This document shows positions 8,598-17,108 of a stretch of DNA of 64,000 nucleotides, in pieces; positions within the stretch are counted from its first letter, which is position 1; each line of letters opens with the position of its first letter. The notes under the pieces are model-generated. The model did no database searches, was not told where the DNA came from, and worked only from the letters and a program-made list of their open reading frames with translations. This DNA comes from Ensifer adhaerens (GTDB taxonomy: Bacteria; Pseudomonadota; Alphaproteobacteria; Rhizobiales; Rhizobiaceae). The position numbers and the translations under genes were made by a program. The stretch spans positions 372,001 through 436,000 of the forward strand of contig NZ_CP083351.1 in assembly GCF_020035535.1 (NCBI RefSeq), given 5' to 3'.

Positions 8598-9611
8598 TCA
8601 GTCGGGCTTGAAGCCGATCACCATCGAGTCCGGTCCCAGCAACGGCTCGACGCGCGTAGAGACGAAGCCGGCGTCGCGCATCCAGGCTTGGCAGTCGGCG
8701 CCGGTGTAGTCGAACCCGCCGCGGGTCTCGATCAGCATGTTCAGGCTCATCAGCAGGCCGAAGGCGTTCAAGCGGCGGTCGTCGTCGATGACGGCATCGT
8801 AGACGATTAGGGCCCCGCCGTTCGGCAGTGCGGCGAACGCTTTTTCCACAAGCTTCCTTTTCTCGGCCAGATCCCAGTCGTGCAGGATGTGCCCCATCAC
8901 GATCACATCCGCATTCGGCAGCGGGTTGTCGAAGAAGTTGCCGCTTTGAAAGCGGATGCGGTCCGCGAGGCCCTGCCGGTTGACGAATTCCTCGAAGATC
9001 GGCTGCACGGAGGGCAGGTCAAAGCCGATGGCCTTAAGATGCGGATGGGCGCGCGCGACCACCACTGGCACCATCCCTTGCGCCGCCCCCACATCGGCGA
9101 AGGTCGTGTATTTCGACCAGTCGAACTTGGCGGCGATCGCCTGCGCCGCACCAGCGCTGATCCCGCTCATGGCCTCGAGGAACCCGCGCAACCGTGCCGG
9201 TTCCGCATAAATCGCGGCGAAAAAGTCCTCGCTGTGCTTGGCTTCGTTCTGCGGCTCTCCGGTGCGCAGGGCTTCCGTCAACGAGCCCCAGAAACCGTAG
9301 AGCCGGGCATTGGCCATTTCGAGGATGCCGCCGATATAGGAGGGTTTTGCCTTGTCGAGGAAGAGGTCCGTATCAGGGGCATTGCGATAGCGGCCCTCCT
9401 CACGTTCGAGCAGCCTCAGGGCCACCAGGGTGTCGAGGAAGTCGCGGGCCGCGCGGGGATGCAGTTTCAACCTGGTTTGCAGGTCGGATAGGTTGGCCGG
9501 GCCGGTTGCGAGCGCGGTGAAGACGCCGAGCTCGACCGCGCTGAGCACGGCTTTGGAGGCCCAGAATCCCATGCTGAGCTGCATGATGTTGTCCGGTGTC
9601 GTTGCGCCCAT
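8598..9611 (-). CDS. SAM-dependent O-methyltransferase
   Basis: Encodes a 337-residue cytoplasmic methyltransferase of the O-methyltransferase family 2 (acetylserotonin/hydroxyneurosporene type). The N-terminal winged-helix dimerisation domain covers about residues 10-90 ([19 protein letters not shown]). The SAM-binding motif FADVGAAQG lies at 172-179. The acidic loop GFDLPSV follows at about 197, and the catalytic HDWD at 244-247. The length is normal. The ATG at 9611 is chosen because GAGGAG lies 8 nt upstream; an in-frame ATG at 9626 overlaps that site and longer starts lack one. It stands alone, so the substrate cannot be deduced; small phenolics are typical. Confidence 0.88.
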   Translation of the reverse strand: MGATTPDNIMQLSMGFWASKAVLSAVELGVFTALATGPANLSDLQTRLKLHPRAARDFLDTLVALRLLEREEGRYRNAPDTDLFLDKAKPSYIGGILEMANARLYGFWGSLTEALRTGEPQNEAKHSEDFFAAIYAEPARLRGFLEAMSGISAGAAQAIAAKFDWSKYTTFADVGAAQGMVPVVVARAHPHLKAIGFDLPSVQPIFEEFVNRQGLADRIRFQSGNFFDNPLPNADVIVMGHILHDWDLAEKRKLVEKAFAALPNGGALIVYDAVIDDDRRLNAFGLLMSLNMLIETRGGFDYTGADCQAWMRDAGFVSTRVEPLLGPDSMVIGFKPD

Positions 9612-10170
9612 CGCTCGTCTCCTCATGGATCGTGTCGTCAAACGGCATCCGGGATTGGCGCAAAAACCGAGGCGGTCCGGCAGCGCTGGCAAGTCGAGGA
9701 CGTTCCGTCTCGTCGAGGCACTTAGTCGGCAAAAATAGAGCGTTTTGCCAGAGGCCGCAATTAATCAAGAAGCGCTAGGTAAGGGCTCTTCGGCCACCTC
9801 ATTTATGACAGGAGTTGTAGCCCGCTTCTGTCAGGAGTGGAGTCCGTAACCATGCCGCACGACATCGAGCGACGCCCTCGGCGGCATGGCGGTGAGGTTT
9901 CGAAGGGTAGGGGCTCAGCCTTCATCACTAATGGATGGTAGCGTGCCGGGTCGTCGCAAAAGGTGGTCGAAGGCAGTCCCCTGCAGCTCGTCGCTCTTAT
10001 CCCGGCTAGGACTTGCCCCAAGAAATGGTCAGTTCTTGGGGCGTTGGATCGTTGTCGTATCAAATCCATAGGCGGTGATATGTTAACGTGTCATTGTTTG
10101 CTTGCCAGCATAGCTAAGGTGGTATGTTTGCAGATCAATCGAACGAAATATGAGCCGTTAAGGTTTCAAA
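9612..10170. other. Divergent intergenic region, methyltransferase and hipB
   Basis: About 560 bases between divergent genes. It holds the perfect hairpin at 10015-10042. The AT-richer bases 10075-10170 probably contain the hipB promoter and operator. No coding sequence is recognised. Confidence 0.4.
10015..10042. terminator. Perfect 10-bp hairpin
   Basis: GCCCCAAGAA at 10015-10024 pairs with TTCTTGGGGC at 10033-10042 around an 8-base loop. There is no T run. It lies between divergent genes, where a terminator is not expected, so it could be an operator or a relic of a lost gene. Confidence 0.4.
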
Positions 10171-10461
10171 ATGGCCAGTGAATTGTTGCAAGAAATCGGC
10201 AATCTTTTGCGCGATGCGCGAAAAGCTGCCCATCTGACCCAGGTGGCTGATCTCGCCGGGATATCGAGGCCCCGGTACCGTGATATCGAGAAAGGGACCG
10301 CGGCGGCGCGCGCCACAACGCTCATCAATATCGCTCGCGCAGTTGGTCTCGAACTGATACTCGTTCCTCAAGCAATGGTGCCCGCGATCAGGGCGCTTTC
10401 GCGACCTATGGAGGACGATGACCTGCCGGCCTTTGCACCGGAACCTGATAGGGAGCGATGA
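10171..10461 (+). CDS. hipB: HipB-like XRE-family antitoxin
   Basis: Encodes a 96-residue DNA-binding protein. The helix-turn-helix runs from about residue 6 to 65 (GNLLRDARKAAHLTQ, AGISRPRYRDIEKG, TLINIARAVGLELILV) and is of the XRE/Cro type. HipB antitoxins bind and inhibit HipA kinases and repress their own operon. Its stop (TGA 10459-10461) overlaps an ATG at 10458, the usual coupling to hipA. The helix-turn-helix appears one or two residues shorter than the family consensus around LTQVADLAG, which may weaken the recognition fold. The partner toxin is truncated, so any remaining role would be repression. Confidence 0.85.
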   Translation: MASELLQEIGNLLRDARKAAHLTQVADLAGISRPRYRDIEKGTAAARATTLINIARAVGLELILVPQAMVPAIRALSRPMEDDDLPAFAPEPDRER

Positions 10462-11244
10462 TGGCAGCGACCTAACGCCCGCGAGCTCGTCGAAAAGTCG
10501 AATTTTGAGGGGATCCCGGAAGAACTTTCTACGTTGGCGGATGGCAAGGTGTTGCTGGTCAGACGCTTCGACAGGGCCGAAGGCGGCGCGCGTATTCATA
10601 TTGAGGACTTCGCACAGGTCTTCGGTGTCTACCCTTCGCGCAAGTACGACGGTGCGGCTTACCACGATATCGCGAGTGCACTGAACGTCGCTGTCTCGCA
10701 AGCCGCCGCCCTGGAGTTTGTCCGCCGGCTGACAATGGCTGTGCTCACGGGCAACGGAGATATGCATCTGAAGAACTGGTCGATCATTTATCCCGAAGAC
10801 GGAAACACCCCAGCGTTGGCTCCTGTTTATGATGTGCTTTCGACCATCCCTTATATTCCCGCTGATGCGATGGCGCTTTCGTTGGGCGGCGAACGAGCGC
10901 TTAAGGCCCTCTCGGCCCCACGATGGAAATCTTTCGCAAACCGGGCTCGCCTTCCCGAGCCTGCAACCCTGCGGGCCGTCACCGAAACGGTCGAACTCGT
11001 CAATGAGCGCTGGTGGACATTGCCGGAACGCGACGCTGTTCCGACGGCTGTGCTGGAGAGGATCGATGCTCACATTAAGGTTGTGACGCCTCTCCTTGAT
11101 AGGGGTCAAGGTCATATGATGGGGGGAAAACCGATACGAATGCCAGCTCTTGCCGGAAAAGGGGGATGGGCGGTCTGTTTCCGTTTTCTGCTTGGAAAGT
11201 CTCATGATGTATCGACACGGCTTGAGGCTGTCAGTTGCAGATAG
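10458..11244 (+). pseudogene. hipA: HipA-like toxin kinase, N-terminal half deleted
   Basis: The original start survives as an ATG overlapping the hipB stop, but it runs into TAA after four or five codons. From about 10474 a second frame continues with the C-terminal half of HipA: EGIPEELSTLADGK, LLVRRFDR, then the catalytic loop GNGDMHLKNWS and the metal-binding APVYDVLST. It ends at 11244. The intact family has about 400-440 residues; some 200 N-terminal residues, including the N-subdomain and most of the ATP-binding lobe, are missing. An internal ATG at 10534 could start a 236-residue fragment. Without the ATP lobe the fragment is unlikely to phosphorylate its tRNA-synthetase target. Confidence 0.8.
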
Positions 11245-11372
11245 CCTGGAGCTTGGCGAGAGGAAGAGGCTGGTTCGCTTCACCCTATATCGGTGAGGAT
11301 GTCTGCGCTGATTTTTGTATGCCTCCTCGCTGAGCGGTGAGCATGCGTTCGTCAGGCCCGACCCTCACCTCT

Positions 11373-12293
11373 CTAGTCGGCAACGCTTGAGAGAAAATCC
11401 GTTCGCTCGGCTGCGCTCGCAACGAACACCGCCTTCAGGCGTTCAGCGGCAGGAGAAAGGCTGTGTTGACGGCGCTGCAACAGGGAAACGTCGCGCATGA
11501 CGAGGGGCTCGACCAGGTCGACGGTCGTGACACGCACGGCGGAGGCGAGCTGGCTGGAGTTTTCCGGCAATACCGCGACCCCCATGCCCGCGGCGATCAT
11601 GCTGATTGCGGTCGTTGAGAAACGCACTTCGTATTTTGGCCGGAAGTTTGGAACGACACGGATCAGGTTGTGCTCGACGATGTTGCGCAGCGGGTTGGCG
11701 GCCGCCAGCGTGATGAGGGTTTCCCCCTGCAGTTCCGCCCAGCGCACCGATTTGCGCTTGGCAAAGCGGTGATCCTCCCGGCAGACCAGCATCAGCTTGT
11801 CGCGCAGCAACGGGGTTGCGGTGATCTCCGGATCCTCCTGCGACAGCGTCCCGACGGCAATGTCGACCTCGTTGCGCTTGAGCGCGGGGGTGATCTGTTC
11901 CTCCGGCATGTCGCGGATGTTGACGGAGATCTCCGGGTACATGCGCAAGAACCGCGCGATGATCGGCGGCACGATGGTAGCGGCAAGAACGATCGCCGCA
12001 GCGATCGTCACCTGGCCGCGCTTCAAGGAAGCGTTGTCGCGCACGTCCCCGACCGCAAGCTCCAGGTCCTTGAGGATCTTTCGTGCCTGCGGCAGAAACT
12101 CCTCACCGACGAGGGTAAGGGAGACCATGCGCGTGTGTCTGTCGAAGAGGCGCACCCCGATCTCCGATTCCAGGTCGCGGATAAGAATACTGACCGCTGA
12201 CTGGGTAAGATGGAGGTTTCGCGCGGCCAGATTGAACTGGCCGAGCTCGGCGACCGCTATGAAGGCCCTGAGTTGCCGCAGGGTTATGTTCAT
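11373..12293 (-). CDS. LysR-family transcriptional regulator (downstream copy)
   Basis: A 306-residue LysR regulator. The N-terminal helix-turn-helix (residues about 4-60: LRQLRAFIAVAELGQFNLAA, LTQSAVSILIRDLE, GVRLFDRHTR) is followed by a periplasmic-binding-like effector domain. It lies 57 nt after the ABC ATPase gene on the same strand and so may be the last gene of the BMP-importer operon. It resembles the second LysR at 19629-20525 (both open with M-x-ITL-K/R-QLRAF), so the two may be paralogues flanking one regulon. The effector is unknown; a purine- or pyrimidine-like substrate is suggested by the neighbours. Confidence 0.92.
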   Translation of the reverse strand: MNITLRQLRAFIAVAELGQFNLAARNLHLTQSAVSILIRDLESEIGVRLFDRHTRMVSLTLVGEEFLPQARKILKDLELAVGDVRDNASLKRGQVTIAAAIVLAATIVPPIIARFLRMYPEISVNIRDMPEEQITPALKRNEVDIAVGTLSQEDPEITATPLLRDKLMLVCREDHRFAKRKSVRWAELQGETLITLAAANPLRNIVEHNLIRVVPNFRPKYEVRFSTTAISMIAAGMGVAVLPENSSQLASAVRVTTVDLVEPLVMRDVSLLQRRQHSLSPAAERLKAVFVASAAERTDFLSSVAD

Positions 12294-12350
12294 CGATGCG
12301 CGGCCTCCTGTTGTCGAACTTTCATCAAAGCCTGCCGCGTCTACTCTTGT

Positions 12351-13883
12351 CTACCCCGCAAGTGCTGGTTGCTCTTTGTTGCCGGCCATCAGCAGGCCGA
12401 GTTCGTCGAGGCGGCTGCGGTCCGGCGGCAATTCGCCAAGGATTTCGCCGTGAAACATCACGAGGATGCGATCGCAAATCGCAAAGAGCTCCTCAAGTTC
12501 GGTGGAAATCAAGAGGATGGCCCGGCCGTTGTCGCGTTGCTTCAACATCTCCTCCATCACGAACTCCATCGCGCCGATGTCAATACCGCGGGCAAGCTGG
12601 TTGACGAGGATGAAATCCGGATTGCGCGCCAGTTCCCGCGCGACCACCAGCTTTTGCTGGTTGCCGCCCGACAGGGCACCGATCGGCTGGTCTTCGTCTC
12701 GACATTTCACGCGGAAACGCTTGATGAGATCGCGGGTCTGTTCGCCGATTGCCCGTCGGTTCAGCATGCCGCGGGTCGCGAAGGGTTTCTGGTCATAGCG
12801 CTGGAGAATGGTGTTCTCGCTGAGCGATAGCGGCATCACGATGCCATGCTTGTGCCGGTCTTCGGGAATGTGGGAGAAGCGCCTGGCATTAATGCGGGCG
12901 GGGTCGAGGCCTGTGATGTCTTCGCCATTGAGCATCACGCGGCCGGAACTGATCGGCAAAAGACCGGAAAGCCCGAGCGAAAGCTCCGTCTGGCCATTGC
13001 CGGACACACCTGCGATCCCGACGATTTCGCCAGCGCGCACATTGAGACTGACGCCGCGCACGGCGGGCAGGCCAGCCTCGCCGCGGCAGACGAGATTTTC
13101 AACCGAAAACACGATGCGACCGGGAGACGAGGGGCTTCGCGGCAGTTCCATGCGGACGTCGCGGCCGACCATCATGCGGGCAAGGTCACGCGCATTGGTC
13201 TCGCGCGCATCGATCGTGTGCACGACGCGGCCGTCGCGCATGACGCTGATGCGATTGCTGACGCGCATCACCTCGTCGAGCTTGTGCGAGATAAAGACGA
13301 CGGTCTTGCCGTCCTTCACGAGGTCACCCATGAGGCACAGCAGTCGGTCGGTCTCCTGCGGCGTAAGAACGGCGGTCGGTTCATCGAGAATCAGCAGATC
13401 GACACCGTGGAACAGGGCCTTGAGGATTTCGACACGCTGTTGTTCGCCGACCGAAAGATCCTCAATGCGCGCCTCGGGGCGCACGTCGAGCGCATAGCGG
13501 TCGGAAAGGGCGCGGATTGTCTCGTGCACCTTGTTCATGTCATTGATGACGCCAAGCGCCGAGCCCTGGCCGAGGATGTAGTTTTCCGCCACCGTCAGGT
13601 TGGGCACCAGCATGAAGTGCTGATGCACCATGCCGATGCGCTGGCGGATCGCTTCCCGAGGGCTGTTGAAGCGCACGGATTGACCCTTGTAGACGATCTC
13701 GCCCTCATCGGGGCGCACCATGCCGCAGATCATGCTCATCAGCACGCTCTTGCCCGCGCCGTTTTCGCCGAGCAGCGAATGGATCTCGCCCTCTGTAATT
13801 TCCAGTGACACGCCGTCGCTCGCCACAATGGAACCGAAGCGCTTGCGGATATTATCGATGCGCAGGAAAGGAAGCTTGGACAT
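12351..13883 (-). CDS. BMP-type ABC importer ATPase (double ATP-binding cassette)
   Basis: A 510-residue peripheral membrane ATPase with two fused cassettes, as in nucleoside importers (YufO/NupA) and sugar importers of the RbsA type. The first half has Walker A GENGAGKS at about residue 38, the signature LSVGEQQR and Walker B LLILDEPTA. The second half has the degenerate GVSGNGQTEL P-loop, LSGGNQQK and an ILVNQLARG Walker B in which the usual Asp-Glu is replaced. That degeneration is typical of site 2. The ATG at 13883 is chosen because GAGG lies 8 nt before it and it follows the permease stop by 5 nt. The open frame runs further upstream over that permease, but that part is not coding. Confidence 0.93.
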   Translation of the reverse strand: MSKLPFLRIDNIRKRFGSIVASDGVSLEITEGEIHSLLGENGAGKSVLMSMICGMVRPDEGEIVYKGQSVRFNSPREAIRQRIGMVHQHFMLVPNLTVAENYILGQGSALGVINDMNKVHETIRALSDRYALDVRPEARIEDLSVGEQQRVEILKALFHGVDLLILDEPTAVLTPQETDRLLCLMGDLVKDGKTVVFISHKLDEVMRVSNRISVMRDGRVVHTIDARETNARDLARMMVGRDVRMELPRSPSSPGRIVFSVENLVCRGEAGLPAVRGVSLNVRAGEIVGIAGVSGNGQTELSLGLSGLLPISSGRVMLNGEDITGLDPARINARRFSHIPEDRHKHGIVMPLSLSENTILQRYDQKPFATRGMLNRRAIGEQTRDLIKRFRVKCRDEDQPIGALSGGNQQKLVVARELARNPDFILVNQLARGIDIGAMEFVMEEMLKQRDNGRAILLISTELEELFAICDRILVMFHGEILGELPPDRSRLDELGLLMAGNKEQPALAG

Positions 13884-13888
13884 ATCCG

Positions 13889-14821
13889 TTACCTCATCTC
13901 GTAGGGCTGGCCGAGTTTGCTCGGTGCGGAGCCCCTGCCGCGGACGACGACGAGCGTGATGATCGTCATGACGTATGGAAGTGCCTGCAGCACCTGGTAC
14001 GGCACGACGATCGATGCCTGCGCCTGAAGCATGAGCTGCAGCGCATAAAAGAGGCCGAAGAGCAGGGAGACGAAGAAGGCCCCGGTCGGCGACCAGCGCG
14101 CGAAAACGACCACTGCAAGCGCGATGAAGCCGCGGCCGGAGGTTATGCCTTCGACAAATTGATTGGAGTGGCCAAGCGTCAGGAACGCGCCTCCAAGCCC
14201 GGCAAGGCCGGTGCCGACCAACACCGCCGCGTAGCGGTAGCCAGTCACACTTCTGCCGGCGACGTCCACGGCCTTGGGATGTTCGCCGACCGCTCGAAGG
14301 GTAAGGCCGAAGGAGGTGCGGTAAAGCACCAGCGCGGCAAGGACTGTGACGAGGATCGTCGAATAGACGATGAGGTTTTGCCGAAAGAACGCTTCCCCGA
14401 GGAAAGGCAGATCGCTGAGGAAGGGGATGCGGACGGGTTGTGCGATTTCGATGCCTTTGCCAGTCGAGACGTAGTAGGTGCGAAAGAGGAAGCCGGTAAG
14501 GCCCATGCCAAGCAGGTTCAAAGCCGCACCCACGACGATCTGATCCGCCTTGATGGTGATCGTCAGGAAGGCGAAGATCAGCCCGAACAGCATGCCGCCG
14601 GCGATACCTGCTGAGAGCCCGAGGGGAATGTTGCCGGTCGCGGACGCAGCGGCGAAGCCGCAAAACGCACCCATCAGCATCGTACCCTCGAGGCCGATAT
14701 TGAGCACGCCTGCCCGTTCGGAAAAGACCTCTCCGATCGAGGCGAATATGAGCGGTGTCGCAAGCCTCCAGGCGGCGCCGACAAGCGTCGCGAGAAATGT
14801 GCCAAACATCATGTCGTCCAT
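13889..14821 (-). CDS. BMP-type ABC importer permease (second)
   Basis: A 310-residue inner-membrane permease with about eight to ten hydrophobic segments, of the BPD_transp_2 family. The motif GEVFSERAGVLNIGLEGTMLMGAF near residues 30-50 is characteristic of the YufQ/NupQ permease. RAVGEHPKAVDVAGRSV at about residue 190 is the coupling-loop region. It follows the other permease gene by 75 nt and precedes the ATPase by 5 nt. With those and the BMP binding protein it forms a complete nucleoside-type importer. Confidence 0.92.
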   Translation of the reverse strand: MDDMMFGTFLATLVGAAWRLATPLIFASIGEVFSERAGVLNIGLEGTMLMGAFCGFAAASATGNIPLGLSAGIAGGMLFGLIFAFLTITIKADQIVVGAALNLLGMGLTGFLFRTYYVSTGKGIEIAQPVRIPFLSDLPFLGEAFFRQNLIVYSTILVTVLAALVLYRTSFGLTLRAVGEHPKAVDVAGRSVTGYRYAAVLVGTGLAGLGGAFLTLGHSNQFVEGITSGRGFIALAVVVFARWSPTGAFFVSLLFGLFYALQLMLQAQASIVVPYQVLQALPYVMTIITLVVVRGRGSAPSKLGQPYEMR

Positions 14822-14896
14822 ATGAGACCCTTCCGGAATATCGCTAAAGTTTTGTTGTCCCGAAGCGCTCGCGACGCTTGGGGAGTTTCCATGCTT

Positions 14897-15991
14897 TCAA
14901 GCCACTATCCTGAAGAAGTCGCGCAACTTGGCGAAAGCGACGACCGATAGAATGACGATGCCCTGAATGATCAAGACGAGGATCTGCGGGACCTGAGAGT
15001 TGATCTGGAGGATTTCCGAGCCCGAGCGAAGCGTCGCGAAGAGACCCCCCGACAGGATCGCCGCCAGTGGATTGTTATTGGCCAGCAGCGCCACCGCGAT
15101 GCCTTCGAAACCATAGCCGGGGGAGATATTCTGATAGAGCCGACGCGTGACGCCCGCCACCTCGAAGGCCCCGGCAAGGCCGGCGAGCGCACCGCTGATG
15201 CAAATCGCGATCATGACGTTTCGCGCGACATTCATGCCGGCATAGCGGGCAGCATGCGGATTGACGCCGACGACGCGCAACGCAAATCCCACGCTGCTCC
15301 TTTTGAGGAAGATGGATAGTGCGATCGCCAGGGCCACGGCAACGAGGATGCCGATGTGAAGCCGCATGTCCGTGACGATGCGGGGCGTCCAGGCCTCACG
15401 AACGAGCTTTGCGGATTGGGGGTAGGCGGCACTTGCATCGCGCATCGGACCGGTGACGAGGTAGCTCGTCATGATGAGGGCAATGTAGTTGAGCATGATC
15501 GTGGTAACGATCTCGCTCGCCTGAAAGCGCACCTTGAGATAGCCCGCGATGCCGGCCCAGGCGGCGCCTGCAAGGGCGCCCGCCAGCATCACGAGCGGCG
15601 CGTGCACCCAGACAGACAGACCGTCGATGCTGGTGCCGACGAAGGTGGCGGCGATCGCTCCGACATAGAGTTGACCTTCGGCGCCGATATTCCAGATCGA
15701 ACAGCGGAAGGCGACACAAAGACCTGCGCCGATCAGGATCAGCGGCGTCGCCTTCAGAAGAATCTCTCCGACCGATCGCATGTCCTGGAAGGAGCCGAAG
15801 ATCATCACGGTGACGACATCGCTGCCGTTGAAGCCGTTCAGCCAGAGCAGGGCAGCGCCGCAGGCAAGCGCGACGAGGACCGCTGCCAGAGGTGTCACGG
15901 TGCTGATCGCAGCCTGAAAGAGCGAGCGGTAGAATGCTTGGGTTGCTTGAGAATTCACGGTCTCGCGCACTCCCTGGTTTACCTGTGCCAT
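14897..15991 (-). CDS. BMP-type ABC importer permease (first)
   Basis: A 364-residue inner-membrane permease, YufP-like member of BPD_transp_2. Motifs are LCVAFRCSIWNIGAEGQLYVG at about residues 115-135 and VGVNPHAARYAGM at about 240. Several hydrophobic segments lie between. The start at 15991 is preferred because it fits the family N-terminus, but its Shine-Dalgarno is weak. An in-frame ATG at 16060 would add 23 residues that include the hairpin region after the binding-protein gene, which argues against it. Confidence 0.88.
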   Translation of the reverse strand: MAQVNQGVRETVNSQATQAFYRSLFQAAISTVTPLAAVLVALACGAALLWLNGFNGSDVVTVMIFGSFQDMRSVGEILLKATPLILIGAGLCVAFRCSIWNIGAEGQLYVGAIAATFVGTSIDGLSVWVHAPLVMLAGALAGAAWAGIAGYLKVRFQASEIVTTIMLNYIALIMTSYLVTGPMRDASAAYPQSAKLVREAWTPRIVTDMRLHIGILVAVALAIALSIFLKRSSVGFALRVVGVNPHAARYAGMNVARNVMIAICISGALAGLAGAFEVAGVTRRLYQNISPGYGFEGIAVALLANNNPLAAILSGGLFATLRSGSEILQINSQVPQILVLIIQGIVILSVVAFAKLRDFFRIVA

Positions 15992-16029
15992 GGGTGGGGT
16001 CCGGATGTTGGTGTGATGCGGAGGGATGT

Positions 16030-16055
16030 GTTGCGGCCGGTAAGCCGGCCGCAAC
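16030..16055 (-). terminator. Hairpin between binding-protein gene and permease gene
   Basis: GTTGCGGCCGG at 16030-16040 pairs perfectly with CCGGCCGCAAC at 16045-16055 around the loop TAAG. It sits 10 nt past the stop of the BMP binding-protein gene. With no T run it is more likely an mRNA stabiliser or partial terminator that keeps the binding protein more abundant than the permeases. Confidence 0.55.
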
Positions 16056-16064
16056 CGCAATCGG

Positions 16065-17054
16065 CTATTGCTCGCCGGTCTTGATTTGCCCGGCGGCGAT
16101 CTTGGCGCTGATTGCCGTCACCTCGGCTTGGATATCTGCCGGTACCGAGACCGGACCATCGTCTCGGAAGGTGAAAGAGATGACCTTGGGGTCCTTCAGG
16201 CCGAAGACCACGTTTTCCTTCGGCGGATTGCCGTCCTTGATCGAGCGCACCACCTCGACCACGCCTTGCGCATAGTCGGCGACGTAGAGGCCGAGGATGT
16301 TGTTGGGCGCAACCTCGGTGAAGTCGCTGAAGATCGAGAAGGAGCGCACGTTGGGACCCGATTCTGCGATCGCCTGATAGCCGCCGACCGTCGCACCCGA
16401 GGCGTTCGGCACCACGAAGTCAGCGCCTTGGGCGATCATGCTCAGGGCCGCTTCCTTGGCAGCGGTCGTGTCGGTGAAGTTGCCGATATAGGCTTCGCTG
16501 ATCGGGAAATCCGGGTTGATGCTTCTTGCACCATTCTTGAAGCCTGCGAACGCCTGCTGGATTGGAGGGATTTCCATGCCGCCGACAAGACCGGCCTTGC
16601 CGCCCATTTTGGCGGCAATGACGCCCATCAGGTAGAAGGGCTGGCTGGTATCGGTGTTGAGGCCGATGACGTTGCCCTCGTGGATGGCGCTGGAAGAGAT
16701 CAGGAAGTAGGTGTCCGGATAGTCCTCGGCCACGTCGAGTGCTGCATCCTGGAATTCGAAGCCATGTCCGAGGATGACCTTGTATCCCTGGCTCGCATAG
16801 TCGCGAAACGCCTTCTCAAACGATGCCGGGTTCTGCTGCAACTCGACATAGCTGACCTTGGCGCCGAGCTGTTTCTCGACGCCTTTCAGCGCATTGTAGC
16901 CGATCCGGTTCCATCCCTCTTCCGAAACGCTGCCGGGGACCAGAAGACCCATCTTGAAATCTTCAGCGCGTGCAAAGTCCTGGCAGAGCGATCCGGCAAG
17001 AGCCAGCCCGAGAGTTGATGCAAGCAGCGAACGACGTGAAATTGCGGTGTTCAT
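16065..17054 (-). CDS. BMP-family ABC importer substrate-binding protein
   Basis: A 329-residue periplasmic protein of the BMP/PnrA-like family, which typically binds nucleosides or purines. The N-terminus SRRSLLASTLGLALAG with a twin arginine and a cleavage site near residue 30 (FARAE) is a signal peptide, possibly Tat. Family motifs are GWNRIGYNALKGVEKQLG, KVILGHGFEFQDAALDVAEDYPDTYF and the C-terminal LGLYVADYAQGVVEVVRSI. The ATG at 17054 has GGGAGG 7 nt before it. It heads the transporter genes and follows the amidohydrolase gene by 54 nt. The ligand is not evident; the associated purine permease and deaminase-like enzyme suggest a nucleobase-like compound. Confidence 0.92.
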   Translation of the reverse strand: MNTAISRRSLLASTLGLALAGSLCQDFARAEDFKMGLLVPGSVSEEGWNRIGYNALKGVEKQLGAKVSYVELQQNPASFEKAFRDYASQGYKVILGHGFEFQDAALDVAEDYPDTYFLISSSAIHEGNVIGLNTDTSQPFYLMGVIAAKMGGKAGLVGGMEIPPIQQAFAGFKNGARSINPDFPISEAYIGNFTDTTAAKEAALSMIAQGADFVVPNASGATVGGYQAIAESGPNVRSFSIFSDFTEVAPNNILGLYVADYAQGVVEVVRSIKDGNPPKENVVFGLKDPKVISFTFRDDGPVSVPADIQAEVTAISAKIAAGQIKTGEQ

Positions 17055-17108
17055 TTCATTCCTCCCATTAGATTGAAGTTCCAATCCCCCCGGAGCAGCC
17101 GTTCCCTT

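Noticed and set aside
10135..11283. A 382-codon minus-strand frame opposite hipB/hipA
   Set aside because: The plus strand shows HipB and HipA motifs; the minus frame shows none.
13884..14663. N-terminal extension of the BMP-type ATPase to 770 residues
   Set aside because: The extension is antisense-like sequence in another frame of the permease gene. The ATPase starts naturally at 13883 with a ribosome binding site.
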